From Adiantum capillus-veneris (Eukaryota; Streptophyta; Polypodiopsida; Polypodiales; Pteridaceae), in NCBI GenBank assembly GCA_014529385.2, contig CM043960.1, positions 27,915,896 through 27,979,895 on the forward strand: a stretch of DNA of 64,000 bases, in the 5' to 3' direction. Below, in pieces: positions 1-12,446 of the stretch. The notes under the pieces are model-generated. The model was not told where the DNA came from. It saw only the letters and a program-made list of their open reading frames with translations, and did not search any database. Position 1 is the first letter of the stretch. Each line of letters begins with the position of its first letter. Made by a program: the position numbers and the translations under genes.

Positions 1-830
<830 letters not shown>

Positions 831-835
831 TCTAT

Positions 836-961
836 CCAATCAATCATTTTCAAACGTGTGTAGCAAAGCAACCATTTCCAAACGTGCTTAGCAAAGCAAC
901 CATTTCAAACAAACCGTGCAAAGCAACCATTTCAAACAAACCGTGCAAAGCAACCATTTCC
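836..961. repeat. Short tandem repeat of about 27-30 bp
   Basis: Four to five degenerate units share the core AGCAAAGCAACCATTTC followed by AAAC and a GTGC or GTGT segment. The last two units, with AAACCGTGCAAAGC, are nearly identical and the first two are more diverged. The array directly follows the microsatellite block. No coding potential was seen. Confidence 0.8.
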
Positions 962-1730
962 TAATGAACGAGGTATGTTATGGATTCTCTATTTTCTCTA
1001 TTTTTTTTGGATTTATTTGTGTGTGTGTATGTATGTATGTGTGTGTCACTGTGTGTGTGTAGTAGAAAACAAAAGGGAAAGAGGGGGGATGTGCTTTTGT
1101 GTTTACCTCTTTCTTGTAGCGTGGTTGAGCTTCCAAAGAGGATGGCGGAATACCCCCTTCGCTGAAACTTGGACGAAACCCTCTTTTGTGAAACTTGGGA
1201 AGCTTGGACAAGGAGAGAGGGGGAAGGGAGAGGTTGGAGGGGGGGGAGCTTGGGAGAGATGGCAGAGAGCAAGAACGCAAGGTATGCTGTAAAAACGCGG
1301 CATACTTTGCCTTGTTGCCTTTCTTAGGTGCCAATTATTATCGTTAGTATTACTGCGGCTATTATCGCGCCCATTACCGCCTCTGTTACCGCGGCCATTC
1401 ATTTCAAACGGATACATGCGAATCCGAGGGTGAAGGGGGGGGTACAAACCACCCCCTCTACCCTTAGCTATACGTTATTTCATTTTTTAGCCTTTTAAAA
1501 ATTTTTATGAAGATTTTTCATTTTTTATGGATACTTTATTCTGTAGTACTTTTAAATGTTTATTAATTGCATTTTTAAAATTCTCTTTGAGTTAAAAAAT
1601 AATTTTAACACTCATTGTCATTTATTCCCTTTGACTTTAACTATATGTAATTTTTCTAATGGAATTAAGTGCTTTTCTAATTATTTAGTTTTAGGACACA
1701 TGACTAAATAAACAACATTTCGCATGTGCA
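962..1730. other. Intergenic stretch, no gene recognised
   Basis: ORFs of 60-118 codons occur on both strands between 961 and 1447. They run through GT-microsatellite and G-rich low-complexity sequence (for example 1018-1060 and 1215-1250) and show no recognisable domain. From about 1480 to 1730 the sequence is AT-rich with no feature that I can support. Confidence 0.5.
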
Positions 1731-1734
1731 GGAC

Positions 1735-2005
1735 ATCGACTGGGATGATCGTGGTCCTCCTTGAGACCCAGAGCGAGATCCTTGGCTCAAGAAAAAACTA
1801 CCTTGTTCTTGCGTCAAGTGCAAAAGGGCAATCCCTCGCTTGAGGCACATTGCTTTGGAGCACGTGGAGAACGAAGGGCTTTGTCATCCTCGGAAAAGCC
1901 CTCAGAGAGATGATAGCATGACTCACCCCTCGCTTGAGGTGGTGTACCATTGGTCTGTGTTCGGTGGTGGTGCACCGGCACACAAGGCCGAACGGTAGAG
2001 GCAAG
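1735..2005 (+). pseudogene. Fragment resembling the En/Spm (CACTA) transposase-associated zinc motif
   Basis: One plus-strand frame reads through this stretch with a single early stop (TGA near 1762). It contains a CxCxxC cluster (PCSCVKC, about 1812-1832) followed by a conserved-looking His spacing (HIALEHVENEG). This resembles the CPC-x-KC...H-L...G pattern of the transposase-associated domain next to many plant CACTA transposases. That is a family-level comparison from memory, not a search result. No transposase core is visible in the window. The fragment ends just before the satellite array begins. Alternative: an unrelated zinc-binding relic. Confidence 0.35.
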
Positions 2006-2059
2006 AGCGACTAGGCGATTTGGGTGCACTGCATGATGATCCTCCCATTGGCTCTACAT

Positions 2060-5000
2060 CGGCAGCTCCTATGGCATCTTCGTGCGAATATAGAGAAAAT
2101 AGTGTTCTTTACTGAAAAATATATCTCCCTATGGCCCTAGGGCCAATGGTTGTCAAAAATCCATCATGAAGGGTTTCTTCAAATTGAAAACATAGAGGGA
2201 AACTTGTGGCCCTTGAGGCCATAGGATGTCATTATAGAGAATCGAGATCTTCTTACTAACATAGAGGGGACCCTATGGCCTTCAAGCCTTGCGGTGTCAA
2301 TATAGACCAAATAGTGCTTTATGCCGGCATAAAGAGCACTCTATGGCCCTGGTGCCATAATTTGAAACAATGAGGGCACCTTGTGGCTTTGGGGCCAAAG
2401 GATGTCAATATAGAGCATAGAGCATAGAGAGATTCTTACTAGCATAGAGGGAACCCTATGGCCTTCCGGGCACAGGGTGTCATTATAGAGAAAACAAAGC
2501 TTTTTACTAGCATAGAGGGGACCCTATGGCCGCCAGTCCACAAGGTCCCCTCAACATAGAGCAAATAGTGTTTTTTACTAGCATGGAGAGCACCCTATGG
2601 CCCTGGGTCCATAGGTTGCCAAAAAACCCTCATGAAGGGTTTTTGTAAAACATACAAGGCACCTCGTGCCCTTAGGGTCATAGGATGTGTAGAGCATAGA
2701 GAGGTTCTTACTAGCATACAGGGGATCATATGGCCTTCAGGCGATAGGGTCCCATTATAGAGCATAGATTGGTTCTTACTAGCATATAGAGACCAAATAG
2801 TGCTTTATATGTGGGTCCATAAGGTGCCAAAACAATGAGGGTTTAGGGTTAACAATGAGGGCACCTTGTGGCCTTGGGGCCATAGGATGCCAATATAGAG
2901 CATAGAGCATAGAGAGCTTCTTACTAGCATAGAGGGAACCGTATGGCCTTCCGAGGGTGTCAATATAGAGAAAACAGAGGTTCTTACTAGCGTAGAGGGG
3001 ACCCTATGGCCACCTGTCCACAAGCTCTCCCCAATGGCATACAGAGAACCCTATGGCCCTAGGTCCATATGTTGCCAAAAAACCCTCATGAAGGGTTTCT
3101 TCAAAACATAGAGGAGAACTTGTGGCCTTGGGGTCATAGGATGTGTAGAGCATAGAGAGTTACTGACTAGCACACAGGGGACCCTATGGCCTTCAAGTCA
3201 TAGGGTTCCAATATAGAGGATCAATCGGTTCTTACTGGCATAGAGACACCAAATAGTGCTTTATACATGTGGCCATAGGGTGCCAAAACAATGAGGTTTT
3301 TTTCGAAACAATGAGCGCACCTTGTGGCCTTGGGGCCATAGAATCTCAATATAGAGCATAGAGCATAGAGCATAGAGCATAGAGCATAGAGAGCTTCTTA
3401 CTACCATAGAGGGAACCCTATTGCCTTCAGGCCACAGGGTGTCAATATAGAGAAAACAGAGGTTCTTACTAGCATAGAGGGGACCCTATGGCCTTCAACC
3501 CACAAGGTCTTCTCAATCATTAGGAAAATTTTGAACTCATTTTTGGGCCTTTTAAGAGTGCCACATCATCAAAGTTGTACAAAATAAAGCAATCCGGTAG
3601 ACCCCTCTAAATATTTCTTAGAACCCCATGATATGACCTATCATTGGAAAGTTCTTGAAAAATGAATTCTAAAGAGCCAAGGTCCGAAAAGTTCGGATGA
3701 ATTCTATGAAAGTTATGCCATTTTTTTCAATCAGCCAGGTTTTGTTACCGTTACGGTAATCTAAAATCACCTTTTTCTAGATCTACATGAAGGCAATGTC
3801 CGATACATGCATGCTATATATCAATAGGTATCATTTGAAGAGTAGATTCTAAATATCCAACCTCCGACAAGTTTGGATCTTATTTGCAAAAAATTTACCG
3901 ATCCCCACTTTTTGAAAGCTATGCCACATCAACAATTCTTACAAGGCCCATTTCTGAGTCCAAACTTTTCCTAATGATAGAGCAAATAGTGTTTTTAACT
4001 GGCATAGAGAGCACCCTATGGCCCTTAGTCCATAAGTTGCCAACAAAACCTCATGAAGGTTTCTTCAAAACATAGAGGGCACCTTGTGCCTTGGGGTCAT
4101 AGGATGTGTAGATCATAGAGAGGTTCTTACTAGCATATAGAGGACACTATGGACTTCAGGCCAGGGTGCCAGTATAGAGCATAGATCGGTTCTTACTAGC
4201 ATAGAGAGATCAAATAGTGCTTTAGACCTGGGGCCATAGGGTGCCAAAACAATGAGGGTTTTTCGAAACAATGAGGGCACCTTGTGGCCTTGGGGCCATA
4301 GGATGTCAATATAGAGCATAGAGCACAGAGCATAGAGAGATTTTTACTAGCATAGAGGGAACCCTATGGCCTTCCGAGGGTGTCAATATAGAAAAAAAAG
4401 AGGTTCTTACTAGCATAGAGGGGACCAAATAATGAGGGGTTTCTTCAAAACAAGAGGGAAACTTGTGGCCTTGGGGTCATAGGATGTGTAGAGCGTAGAG
4501 AGTTACTTACTAGCATACAGGGGACCGTATGGCCTTCAGGTCATAGGGTGCCAATATAGAGGATAGATCGGTTCTTACTGGCATAGAGACACCAAATAGT
4601 GATTTATACCTGTGGCCATAGGGTGCAAAAACAATGAGGGCACCTTGTGGCCTTAGGGCCATAGGATCTCAATATAGAGCATAGAGCATAGAGCATAGAG
4701 AGCTTCTTACTACCATAGAGGGAACGCTATGGCCTTCAGGCCACAGGGTGTCAATATAGAGAAAACAGAGATTCTTACTAGCATAGAGGGGCCCTATGGC
4801 CTTCATCCCACAAGGTCTCCTCACTATAGAGAAAATAGTGTTTTTTACTGGCATAGAGAGCACCCTATGGCCCTCAGTCGATAGGTTTCCATAAAACCCT
4901 CATGAAGGGTTTCTTCAAAACATATGTGCCCTTGGGGTCATAGGATGTGTAGAGCATAGATGGGTTCTTACTAGCATACAGGGGACCCTATGGCCTTCAG

Positions 5001-7230
5001 GCCATAGGGTGACAATATAGAGCATAGATCGGTTCTTACTAGCATAGAGAGATCAAATAGTGCTTTATACCTGGGGCCATAGGGTGCCAAAACAATGAGG
5101 GTTTTTTCAAAACAATGAGGGCACCTTGTGGCCTTGGGGCCATAGGATCTCAATATAGAGCATAGAGCATAGAGAGCTTCTTACTACCATAGAGGGAACC
5201 CTATGGACTTCAGGCCACAAGGTGTCAATATAGAGAAAACAAAGGTTCTTACTAGCATAGAGGGGACCCTATGGCCTTCAGCCCACAAGGTCTCCTCAAT
5301 ATAGAGCAAATAGTGTTTTTTACTGGCATAGAGAGCACCCTATGGCCCTCAGTCCATAGGTTGCCAAAAAAACCCTCATGAAGGGTTCCTTCAAAACATA
5401 GAGGGCACATTGTGCCCTTGGGGTCATAGGATGTGTAGAGCACACAGAGGTTCTTACTAGCATACAGAGGACCCTATGGTCTTCAGGCCATAGGGTGTCA
5501 ATATAGAGCATAAATTGGTTCTTACTAGCATAGAGAGATCAAATAGTACTTTATACCTGGGGCCATAGGGTGTCAAAACAATGAGGGTTTTTTTGAAACA
5601 ATGAGGGCACCTTGTGGCCTTGGGGCCACAAGATGTCAATATAGATCATAGAGCATGAAGAGCTTCTTAATAGCATAGAGGGAACCCTATGGCCTTCCAA
5701 GGGTGCCAATATAGAGAAAACAGAGGTTCCTCCTAGCTTAGAGGGGACCCTATGGCCGCCTTTCCACAAGGTCTCCTCAATGGCATAGAGAGAACCCTAT
5801 GGCCCTGCGTCCATAGGTTGCTAAAAAACCCTCATGAGGGGTTTCTTCAAACATAGAGGGCATCTTGTGGTCTTGGGGTCATAGGATGTGTAGAGCGTAG
5901 AGGGTTACCTACTAGCATACAGGGGACCGTATGGATTTCAGGTCATAGGGTTCCAATATAGAGGATAGATCGGTTCTTACTAGCATAAAGACACCAAATA
6001 GTGCTTTATACCTGTGGCCATAGGGTGCCAAAACAATGAGGGTTTTTTCAAAATAATGAGGGCACCTTACGGCCTTGGGGTGATAGGATCTGAATATAGA
6101 GCATAGAGCATAGAGAGCTTCTTACTACCATAGAGGTAACCCTATGGCCTTCAGGCTACAAGGTGTCAATATAGAGAAAACAGAGGTTCTTACTAGCATA
6201 GAGGGGACCCTATGGCATTCAGCCCACAAAGTTTCTTCAATATAGAGCAAATAGTGTTTATTACTGGCATAGAGAGCACCCTATGGCCCTCGGTGCAGAG
6301 GTTTCCAAAAAACCCTCATGAAGTGTTTCTTCAAAACATAGAGGGCAACTTGTGCCCTTGGGGTCATACGATGTGTAGAGCATAGAGAGGTTCTTACTAG
6401 CATACAGGGGACCGTATGGCCTTCAAGCCATAGGGTCCCAATATAGAGGATAGATTGGTTCTTACTAGCATACAGAGACCAAATAGTGCTTTATACTTGG
6501 GTCAATAGGGTGCTATGGCCTTCAGGCCACAGGGTTTCAACATGGAGAAAAAAAAGGTTCTTACTAGCATAGAGGGGACCCTATGGCCTTCAGCCCACAA
6601 GGTCTCCTCAATATAGAGAAAATAGTGTTTTTACTTGCATAGAGAGCACCCTCTGGCCATGGGTCCATAGGTGGCCAAAAAACCCTCATGACGGGTTTCT
6701 TTAAAACATAGAGGTCACCTTGTGCCCTTGGGGTCATAGTATGGGTAGAGCATAGAGAGGTTCTTACTAGCGTACAGGGGATCCTATGGCCTGAAGGCCA
6801 TAGGGTGCCAATATAGAGCATAGATTGGTTCTTACTAGCAAAGAGTGGACCCTATGGCCTTCAGGCCAAAGGGTGTCAATATAGAGCATAGATCGGTTCT
6901 TGTTAGCATAGAGAGACCAAATAATTCTTTATACCTGGGGCCATAGGGTGGAGAAAAATGAGGGTTTTTCAATGGCATAGAGAGCACCCTACGGCCCTCG
7001 GTCCATAGGTTGCCAAAAAACCCTCATGAAGGGTTTCTTAATAACATAGAGGGCAACTTGTGGCCTTGGGGTCATCGGATGTGTAGAGCATAGAGAGGTT
7101 CTTACTAGCATACAGGGAACCCTATGGCCTTCAAGACATAGGGTGCCAATATAGAGCATAGATCGGTTTTTACTAGCATAGAGAGACCAAATAGTGCTTT
7201 ATACCTGGGGCCATAGGGTGCCAAAACAAT
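2060..7230. repeat. Satellite array of ~68-bp palindromic monomers in a ~455-490-bp higher-order repeat
   Basis: The array is built of monomers with the consensus parts TTCTTACTAGCATAGAG, CACCCTATGGCC, a 4-6 bp loop, GGCCATAGGGTG, then CAATATAGAGCATAGAG. Each monomer therefore contains an imperfect inverted repeat centred on the loop. Specific variant monomers recur in fixed order. One contains ACCCTCATGAAGGGTTTCTT, another AAATAGTGCTTTATACC, another AATGAGGGCACCTTGTGGCC. The ACCCTCATGAAGGG monomer recurs near 2638, 3095, 4054, 4440, 4908, 5383, 5838, 6325, 6690 and 7030. Typical spacing is 455-490 bp; shorter spacings are 365 and 340 near the right end, and one of 959 is explained by the inserted element at 3517-3978. 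ORFs of 60-85 codons inside it are repeat translations, not genes. Confidence 0.93.
3517..3978. mobile_element. Inverted-repeat element (MITE-like) inserted in the satellite
   Basis: Non-satellite sequence of about 460 bp starts with TCATTAGGAAAATTTTGAAC and ends with the imperfect inverse, finishing in CTTTTCCTAATGA. The terminal inverted repeats match over about 35 bp with several mismatches. Removing it restores the normal satellite junction TCAAT/ATAGAGC exactly, so it is an insertion, yet no target duplication is visible. The interior contains two diverged direct repeats around the motif ATTCTAAA...CC...CCGA(A/C)AAGTT(C/T)GGAT (near 3665-3700 and 3846-3873) and two copies of TGCCACATCA. 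It has no coding capacity. The family is not assigned. Confidence 0.7.
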
Positions 7231-9401
7231 GTGGCCGAAGAAATCTTTCGGTTATACCCTCACAAACTCAAGAAGGAGGAGAATCTAGTGGACTTGCAAC
7301 CCTAACAGTTGAAACCCCCTTCAGTGGCAGTGGTTGTGGACTCAGTATCCTTAGCTGTGTTGGACTCTATTATACAGCCCAAAGAAAAAGAAGTTGCCAA
7401 AACTTCTAAGAGTGGGCTAGATGGATACGTTGGAATTGCACACTATTTTATATTTAGTGTACAATTTGCCCAATTGATCCCAATTGAGCACTGCAACCTT
7501 GCACCGAATGGCTATAAATACAGACCATTGTCAGATGTGTATGTGAAATATCTCTTGAAGCAATTTGCAGGGAACTCTAGGCCAGTCTCCAGTGTAGCAG
7601 ACCTGATGCCGTATAGCCCAATTACAAAAATGCCTTTACAAATAGCTGAAGTGCATAGATACAAGCTATCAACATTCCACTACTGGATTCTGCCTGTTCA
7701 GCATTCCATCATAGCGGCTAGAGATTTTTTGCGTAACAACATCACTACGTATGCTTTGAGAAAAGAGTTTTACAAGTTTAGAACTGCAAGGATAGTGGTA
7801 GACGCTCCCAAAGAGGTTGCTGTTCGAATTTCCAAAATGGAGAACATGGAGATATTAACAGCAATGAAACACCAGCCTTATGTGGAGATCTTGAAGCATG
7901 GCCGTAGTCAATGGCTTGCATATTCTAAAACCAACAAAACCCAAGGCATGTGTTCCTATCGGTCATCCGAGTCGAGCACCTTGGGATGTAAGTTCCACTT
8001 TCCTATGCTTGTTTTTGTTACAAATATGTCTTGAAATAAAGTTAAGTTTCTTTTCTTTATTTTGAAGGCCTTTGTAAATGTGGCAAACATTGTGTTCAAC
8101 CATAAATCATTTGCCAACAAAGAAACACACATGGTCATGTACAATGATGAAATCTATGATCAGTGGATAAACATCTTGGAGAAGCATCAGACATCAACTG
8201 CTCATGGGCAACAACCAAGCATAACAACCTTTTGATGCCTAAATGTTTTAGAAGATAATGATGTCAAGCTACTACAATAGGAGCTGACATATGAGAAGAT
8301 CTGCTTAGTGAAGCAACCACATCAAGCGGGCATGCTCGACCTCATTGCACATACAACGAACTTAAAGCAGACCAGAGTTTTTGAGCCTCAAATGTTGATG
8401 GAATTTAAAGAGATAGATCCATCAATAATAGCAGTTACTTCTCATTATAACATTACAGATGAGTTTTACAAATCTCTCTTTACGAGCTGTACGCAATGGC
8501 TAAATCTCCTACTACAAAAAGGAAAGGAGAAAGAGCCAATTCCTGAGATCACTAGGGGATATGTGCAATGGATCATTGCATAAAATAATGTCACTTCTAG
8601 TTTGAAATTCATTTTACCATGGACAATCAAGTGTGTTGGAAATAATTTGGAAGGCATTGAGTTTCTTTGCAGAGTGAGAATAGCTCTACAATTCGTGTTG
8701 GTGTTTGCATCATAGATACAACACACAAAAGTCTTACATCTAGTGGTTGGAGTGCTACCCAATTTTGTAAAGTAATTGATGGAGTATGTGGGGTAGCACA
8801 TCAACCATCAAAGTTTTTAATTGCCGGCTTAGTCAAGTATCAACATCCTACTTTCCTAGAGAAGGAAATTTTTGAAAAAGCTAAATGGTATGAAATGCAC
8901 GTTCTACCTTTGAGCTCCTTAATGGTATTAGAGACCATCCAAAAATGTGCTTGTCGCGAAGTAATTTTTGGGGTTTGGGCATTTTTCAATCAAGGAGAGC
9001 AGTACACCAACTACTCTAGTGTTAAAGAGTCACTGTTGGAGCCAATGCATACTCTCTGCATCAACGATGACAAGTATGATGCTCTGACCATGGCCAAAGC
9101 CTTTTTTGTGCATCGTGCAATCAAATGCATCTGTCTCAAAGAAGATGATCAATTAATAGACATCTTCTCATTAGTCTATGGGACTAAAGAGGCACTACAA
9201 CAACAGAGAAAGGTGATATCACTTGCATGCAGTAGTGATCAAATGACGTAATTGGAATCTCTTTGCCATTTTATAGTGGAAGAAGACCTTGATCTTAGAA
9301 GGTGGGCAGGTGTGGATAACACTGAGAAAGTCAATGCCAAGGATTCAGAGGAAGAAGAAATTGAAGAACCATTGGATGCAAGTGCTGAGGCCATCCTATA
9401 A
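7231..9401 (+). pseudogene. Decayed multi-exon gene with a ParB/sulfiredoxin-like domain
   Basis: Three exon-like blocks are readable: about 7231-7994, 8068-8583 and 8673-9401. Exon 1 ends at a GTAAGT donor (7995), exon 2 follows TTTTGAAG, and exon 3 follows TTTCTTTGCAG. Exon 1 contains a block with PLSDVYVKYLL, then NSRP, then WILPVQHSIIAARDF, then ARIVVD and EVAVRISKMEN. The order resembles the ParB-like fold (GxHR-type motif, then a helix ending in EN), with Q-H-S in place of G-x-H-R. Exon 3 encodes an unrecognised region (GWSATQFCKVIDG...) and ends in an acidic tail (EEEEIEEP). Damage includes stops at 7303, near 8233, near 8278 and at 9249, and a probable frameshift near 7910 just before the donor. 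The gene lies directly against satellite DNA on its left. Function is unknown. The ParB-like assignment is inference by motif order. Confidence 0.45.
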
Positions 9402-9700
9402 ATTCTAATGAAAATAGGTTAAGCTAGCCACTCATGATATTACATCATTGATATTTAGATTATTATTATTGTCATTTTATTTATTTGTCCCAGCTCAAAT
9501 CCGCCCATGATGTTAAAAACATTGATGTTTGGTTCATTATTTTTCTCAATTTATTTTCTTTGAAAAAATGTGAACTTGTGAGTTTGAGTTTTTTCACAAT
9601 AAATGAATTAGACTTAAGTGTATGATATTATATGGACATGTTGTGGTAAATAGAACTCTCTCTCTCTATATATATATATATATGGTCATACTTTAAAGTT
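9402..9700. other. AT-rich intergenic stretch with a short (TA)n
   Basis: Sequence following the ParB-like relic is AT-rich, with a CT run followed by a short (TA)n near 9656-9682. No gene or repeat family is recognised apart from that microsatellite. Confidence 0.5.
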
Positions 9701-9709
9701 AAGTGATTA

Positions 9710-10290
9710 TATGAGGTTCGGGAAGAACACCCTATGACTTGAGGATCATAGAGTTTTTTGTAAACATGACACCCTATGGCCCTAGGGCCATAGAATCCCC
9801 CAAAAGCAAATGGTATACCCTACAACCTTACGGAGGTAGGGTGATTACACCGAGTCTCTAAAAGGGCACATAAGCATCTGGGTTACTCTATAGACTTAGA
9901 TCCATAGGGTGTCAACATAGAATCCCCCAAAAGTATTTGGCCTACCCTACAATCTTACCGATATAGGGTGATTACATAGAGTCTTTAAAAGGGCACATAA
10001 GCATTTGGGCTATCCTGCAATCTTCTGGATATAGGGTGATTACATAAAGTCTCTAAAAGGGCACATAAGTATTTGGGCTATTCTAGAAGGAAACATAAGT
10101 TATCCAAGAGCATTTAAGATACCCTAAGGCCTTAGGGCCATGGGGTGGTGACATAGAATCTCCACATGGGCACTTAAACCACACCATGGATGCAAATCAC
10201 TTAGCTCTCTATGGACACATCTTATAAAATATCACATGACACCCTATAGTCTTTAGACCATAGGTTGGTTATTCTATGTCACCTAAAGAC
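9710..10290. repeat. Diverged satellite block (second block)
   Basis: Monomers of the CCCTATGGCC...GGCCATAGGG family are present but diverged. They alternate with a sub-variant containing AAAAGGGCACATAAGCATTTGGG and TAGGGTGATTACATA, which recurs near 9864, 9990 and 10060. This shows that different blocks carry different sub-variants of the satellite. Confidence 0.75.
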
Positions 10291-11570
10291 TCTGTAAGTG
10301 TTTCAAAAACGTTTTTCTTTGGCCTTACTATCTTGTGTCCATATACATTAGGGACATATATTTCTTATCTTGTGATTAAGGTTTAATATTCTATTGAGAA
10401 TGAAATAAGCTAGAAAAAACTAAAAAGTATTTAGTCCTGAAAATTCCAAAATGAGAGTTTGAACAATTGATGTATGATCATTTTTTGTTGGGTGTAAGTT
10501 TTTCTATTGTGAATTGATGGTGCCAAGCATTTGAAATAATTATCTTTGTATTGCAACTAGCTAGATTAAACATATATTCAACATTTGTTGTAAATGCCAA
10601 TTATTTGCTTAGATAGTAAACATCGAGTATCAAAGTACAAATGGTTACTGACGCATTTGTCCTTTGAATTATGTTAGATTAGTTCTTTAATTGTAACAAG
10701 ATTTTATTCAAAGATATAAAGTGCGAGTATTTTGTTCAAACCATGATTTTGTTTTTCTTCTAGATGATGCAAAGAATTGGAATTTTTATCTTAATTTTTT
10801 TTCAATAGAGGGAAGCTAGGACTAGTACAATTTTTTAGCTTGTCATGTAGCAATCACAACATTGTATCAAGATTTATTCCAAAGAAATGATTGTATAATG
10901 TATAACCATTGTTTAAGTTTGTAAATTGGAAGTAGAAGGCAATGCAAGTTCCAGAACATGTGCAATGCCATAAGGAGAATCCAACACAGATATTTTTGCC
11001 CCCTAGGATTTGAGAATCAAAGTGCATGGTGAGCCTGACCTTCCATCCACCAACAGATCAATGCATTTGTGAATTAAAGTACTTACAAATTTATTTAAAT
11101 GTTTGAATGTTATGGCGGTATTTAAAGGCAAAGACCCCTTCAACTATGTGGCAAAGAAACAAATTTATGATGTATGATAATGATTCAATTCTCTATATTG
11201 GATTGCATATTTACCGAAGTATTAACTTACACATTTTAATAAGATCATAAATACATTGAGATTTTATAAAAAAAGTTAACACTTTGCTTTTTTCATGACT
11301 ATCATTGTCTAATTAAGTTGATATATACAACCTATAATTAGTTTAATGTGTATATACACTTGAATTTTTTCATGACTATTTTATTATGAAAACTTTTATG
11401 TGTATTCATCCTTGAAAATTATGTCAAAAAGTATATCACCTATATAAATGGTATTTAAAATCACTAAAACAACTTGACTTTTTTTATTGAAATTACTAAC
11501 ATTAGAAATAATGCTATGTGCTCTAATGACATCGTAATCAAGATCCGTTTGTGAATGTGATGTGGATGCC
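10291..11570. other. AT-rich spacer containing a relic of the FCP1-like gene
   Basis: Most of this stretch is AT-rich with no recognisable gene. The exception is 10926-11065, described separately, which is homologous to part of the gene at 17184. Nothing else could be supported. Confidence 0.5.
10926..11065 (+). pseudogene. Relic copy of the repeat region of the FCP1-like gene
   Basis: About 140 bp closely match 17511-17649, including AGTAGAAGGCAATGCAAGTT, CCAGAACATGTGCAA and GGTGAGCCTGACCTTCCATC. The reading frame is interrupted here by a stop (CATAAGG in place of CAGAAGG) and small changes. No phosphatase-domain sequence follows, so only the linker segment survives. It shows that the FCP1-like family existed in at least two places between satellite blocks. 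Confidence 0.8.
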
Positions 11571-11571
11571 T

Positions 11572-12446
11572 TGGCCACCCTATGTCCCTTGGGCCACAGA
11601 ATAGGAACTTAGAGCATATAGTGTTTCTTACTAGCATTGAAGACACCCTTTGGCCCTTGGGTCATACGCCAACTTAGAGCATGGAGGATTTCCTTTTAGC
11701 ATAGAATCATAGAGGACACCTTGTGGCCCTAAGGCAATAGGGTGCTAACATAAATCATGTAGAATTTCTTGCTAACATGATGGTACCCTATGGTGCCAAG
11801 ATTGCCAACAAAGATCATATAGGGTCTCTTAGTAGCATAGACAGCACTCTATGACCCTAGTGCCATAGGGCTCTAGCATAGAGTCTATGAAGAGGCACAT
11901 AAGTTACTCAATATCCATAGGGTACAAATATAGAGTCTCTAAAGGGGCACTTAGGTCACTCAATGGTTTTGGGGCCATAAAGTATTCTATATGTATGGAG
12001 TAAGGAATTCTCTTCAAGGACACCTTCGCCACCCTATGGCCTTAGGTCCCCCTATGGCCCTAAATAGGGTCTCACCATAGACAATAGATGGTTTCTTATG
12101 ATAGCACCAATTTTCCCTAGGGCCACAAGGTTTCAACATAGAGCATATGGTATTTCTTAGTAGCATATAGGCACCCTAGGGCCATAGGGTGTGAACACAG
12201 AGCACACAAGGTTTCTTCCTAGCATAGAAAACACCTTATGGTACTAGCACCATAGGGTGCAAACATGAAACATTAGGGGTTTATATTAGCCTTGAGGGCA
12301 CCTTGTGGCCCCAGGTCCATAGGGTGCCAACATAAAGCATATTGAGGTTCTTATTAGCATAGAATGACCCTATGGCCCTGGGGCCATAGGGTGTCTATAT
12401 AGAGCATGGAGGGATACATTGTGACCCTAGGGTTATAGGGTGCTAG
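11572..12446. repeat. Satellite block, left part, interrupted by the solo LTR
   Basis: Palindromic monomers of about 60-75 bp (for example CCCTATGGCCCTGGGGCCAT near 12369) continue up to 12446. They resume after the solo LTR at 15034. Monomers are more diverged than in the 2-7 kb block and no fixed higher-order repeat is obvious by eye. Confidence 0.85.
12443..12446. other. Left copy of a 4-bp target duplication (CTAG) of the solo LTR
   Basis: CTAG precedes the LTR start TGATATCC, and CTAG at 15034-15037 follows its end CCGCCTCA. Gypsy elements usually duplicate 5 bp, so one base may have changed or the duplication may be 4 bp. Confidence 0.55.

Noticed and set aside
961-1447. Overlapping ORFs of over 100 codons on both strands
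   Set aside because: Composition follows GT and G-rich low complexity, and no frame shows a recognisable domain or splice context.
2805-6821. Many minus-strand ORFs with similar proteins (MLYIDTLWPEGH...)
   Set aside because: They are translations of the satellite monomers; similarity among them reflects the repeat, not a gene family.
2060-7230. Possible CRISPR array because of regular palindromic repeats
   Set aside because: There are no unique spacers, the repeat unit is continuous, and the context is plant nuclear DNA.
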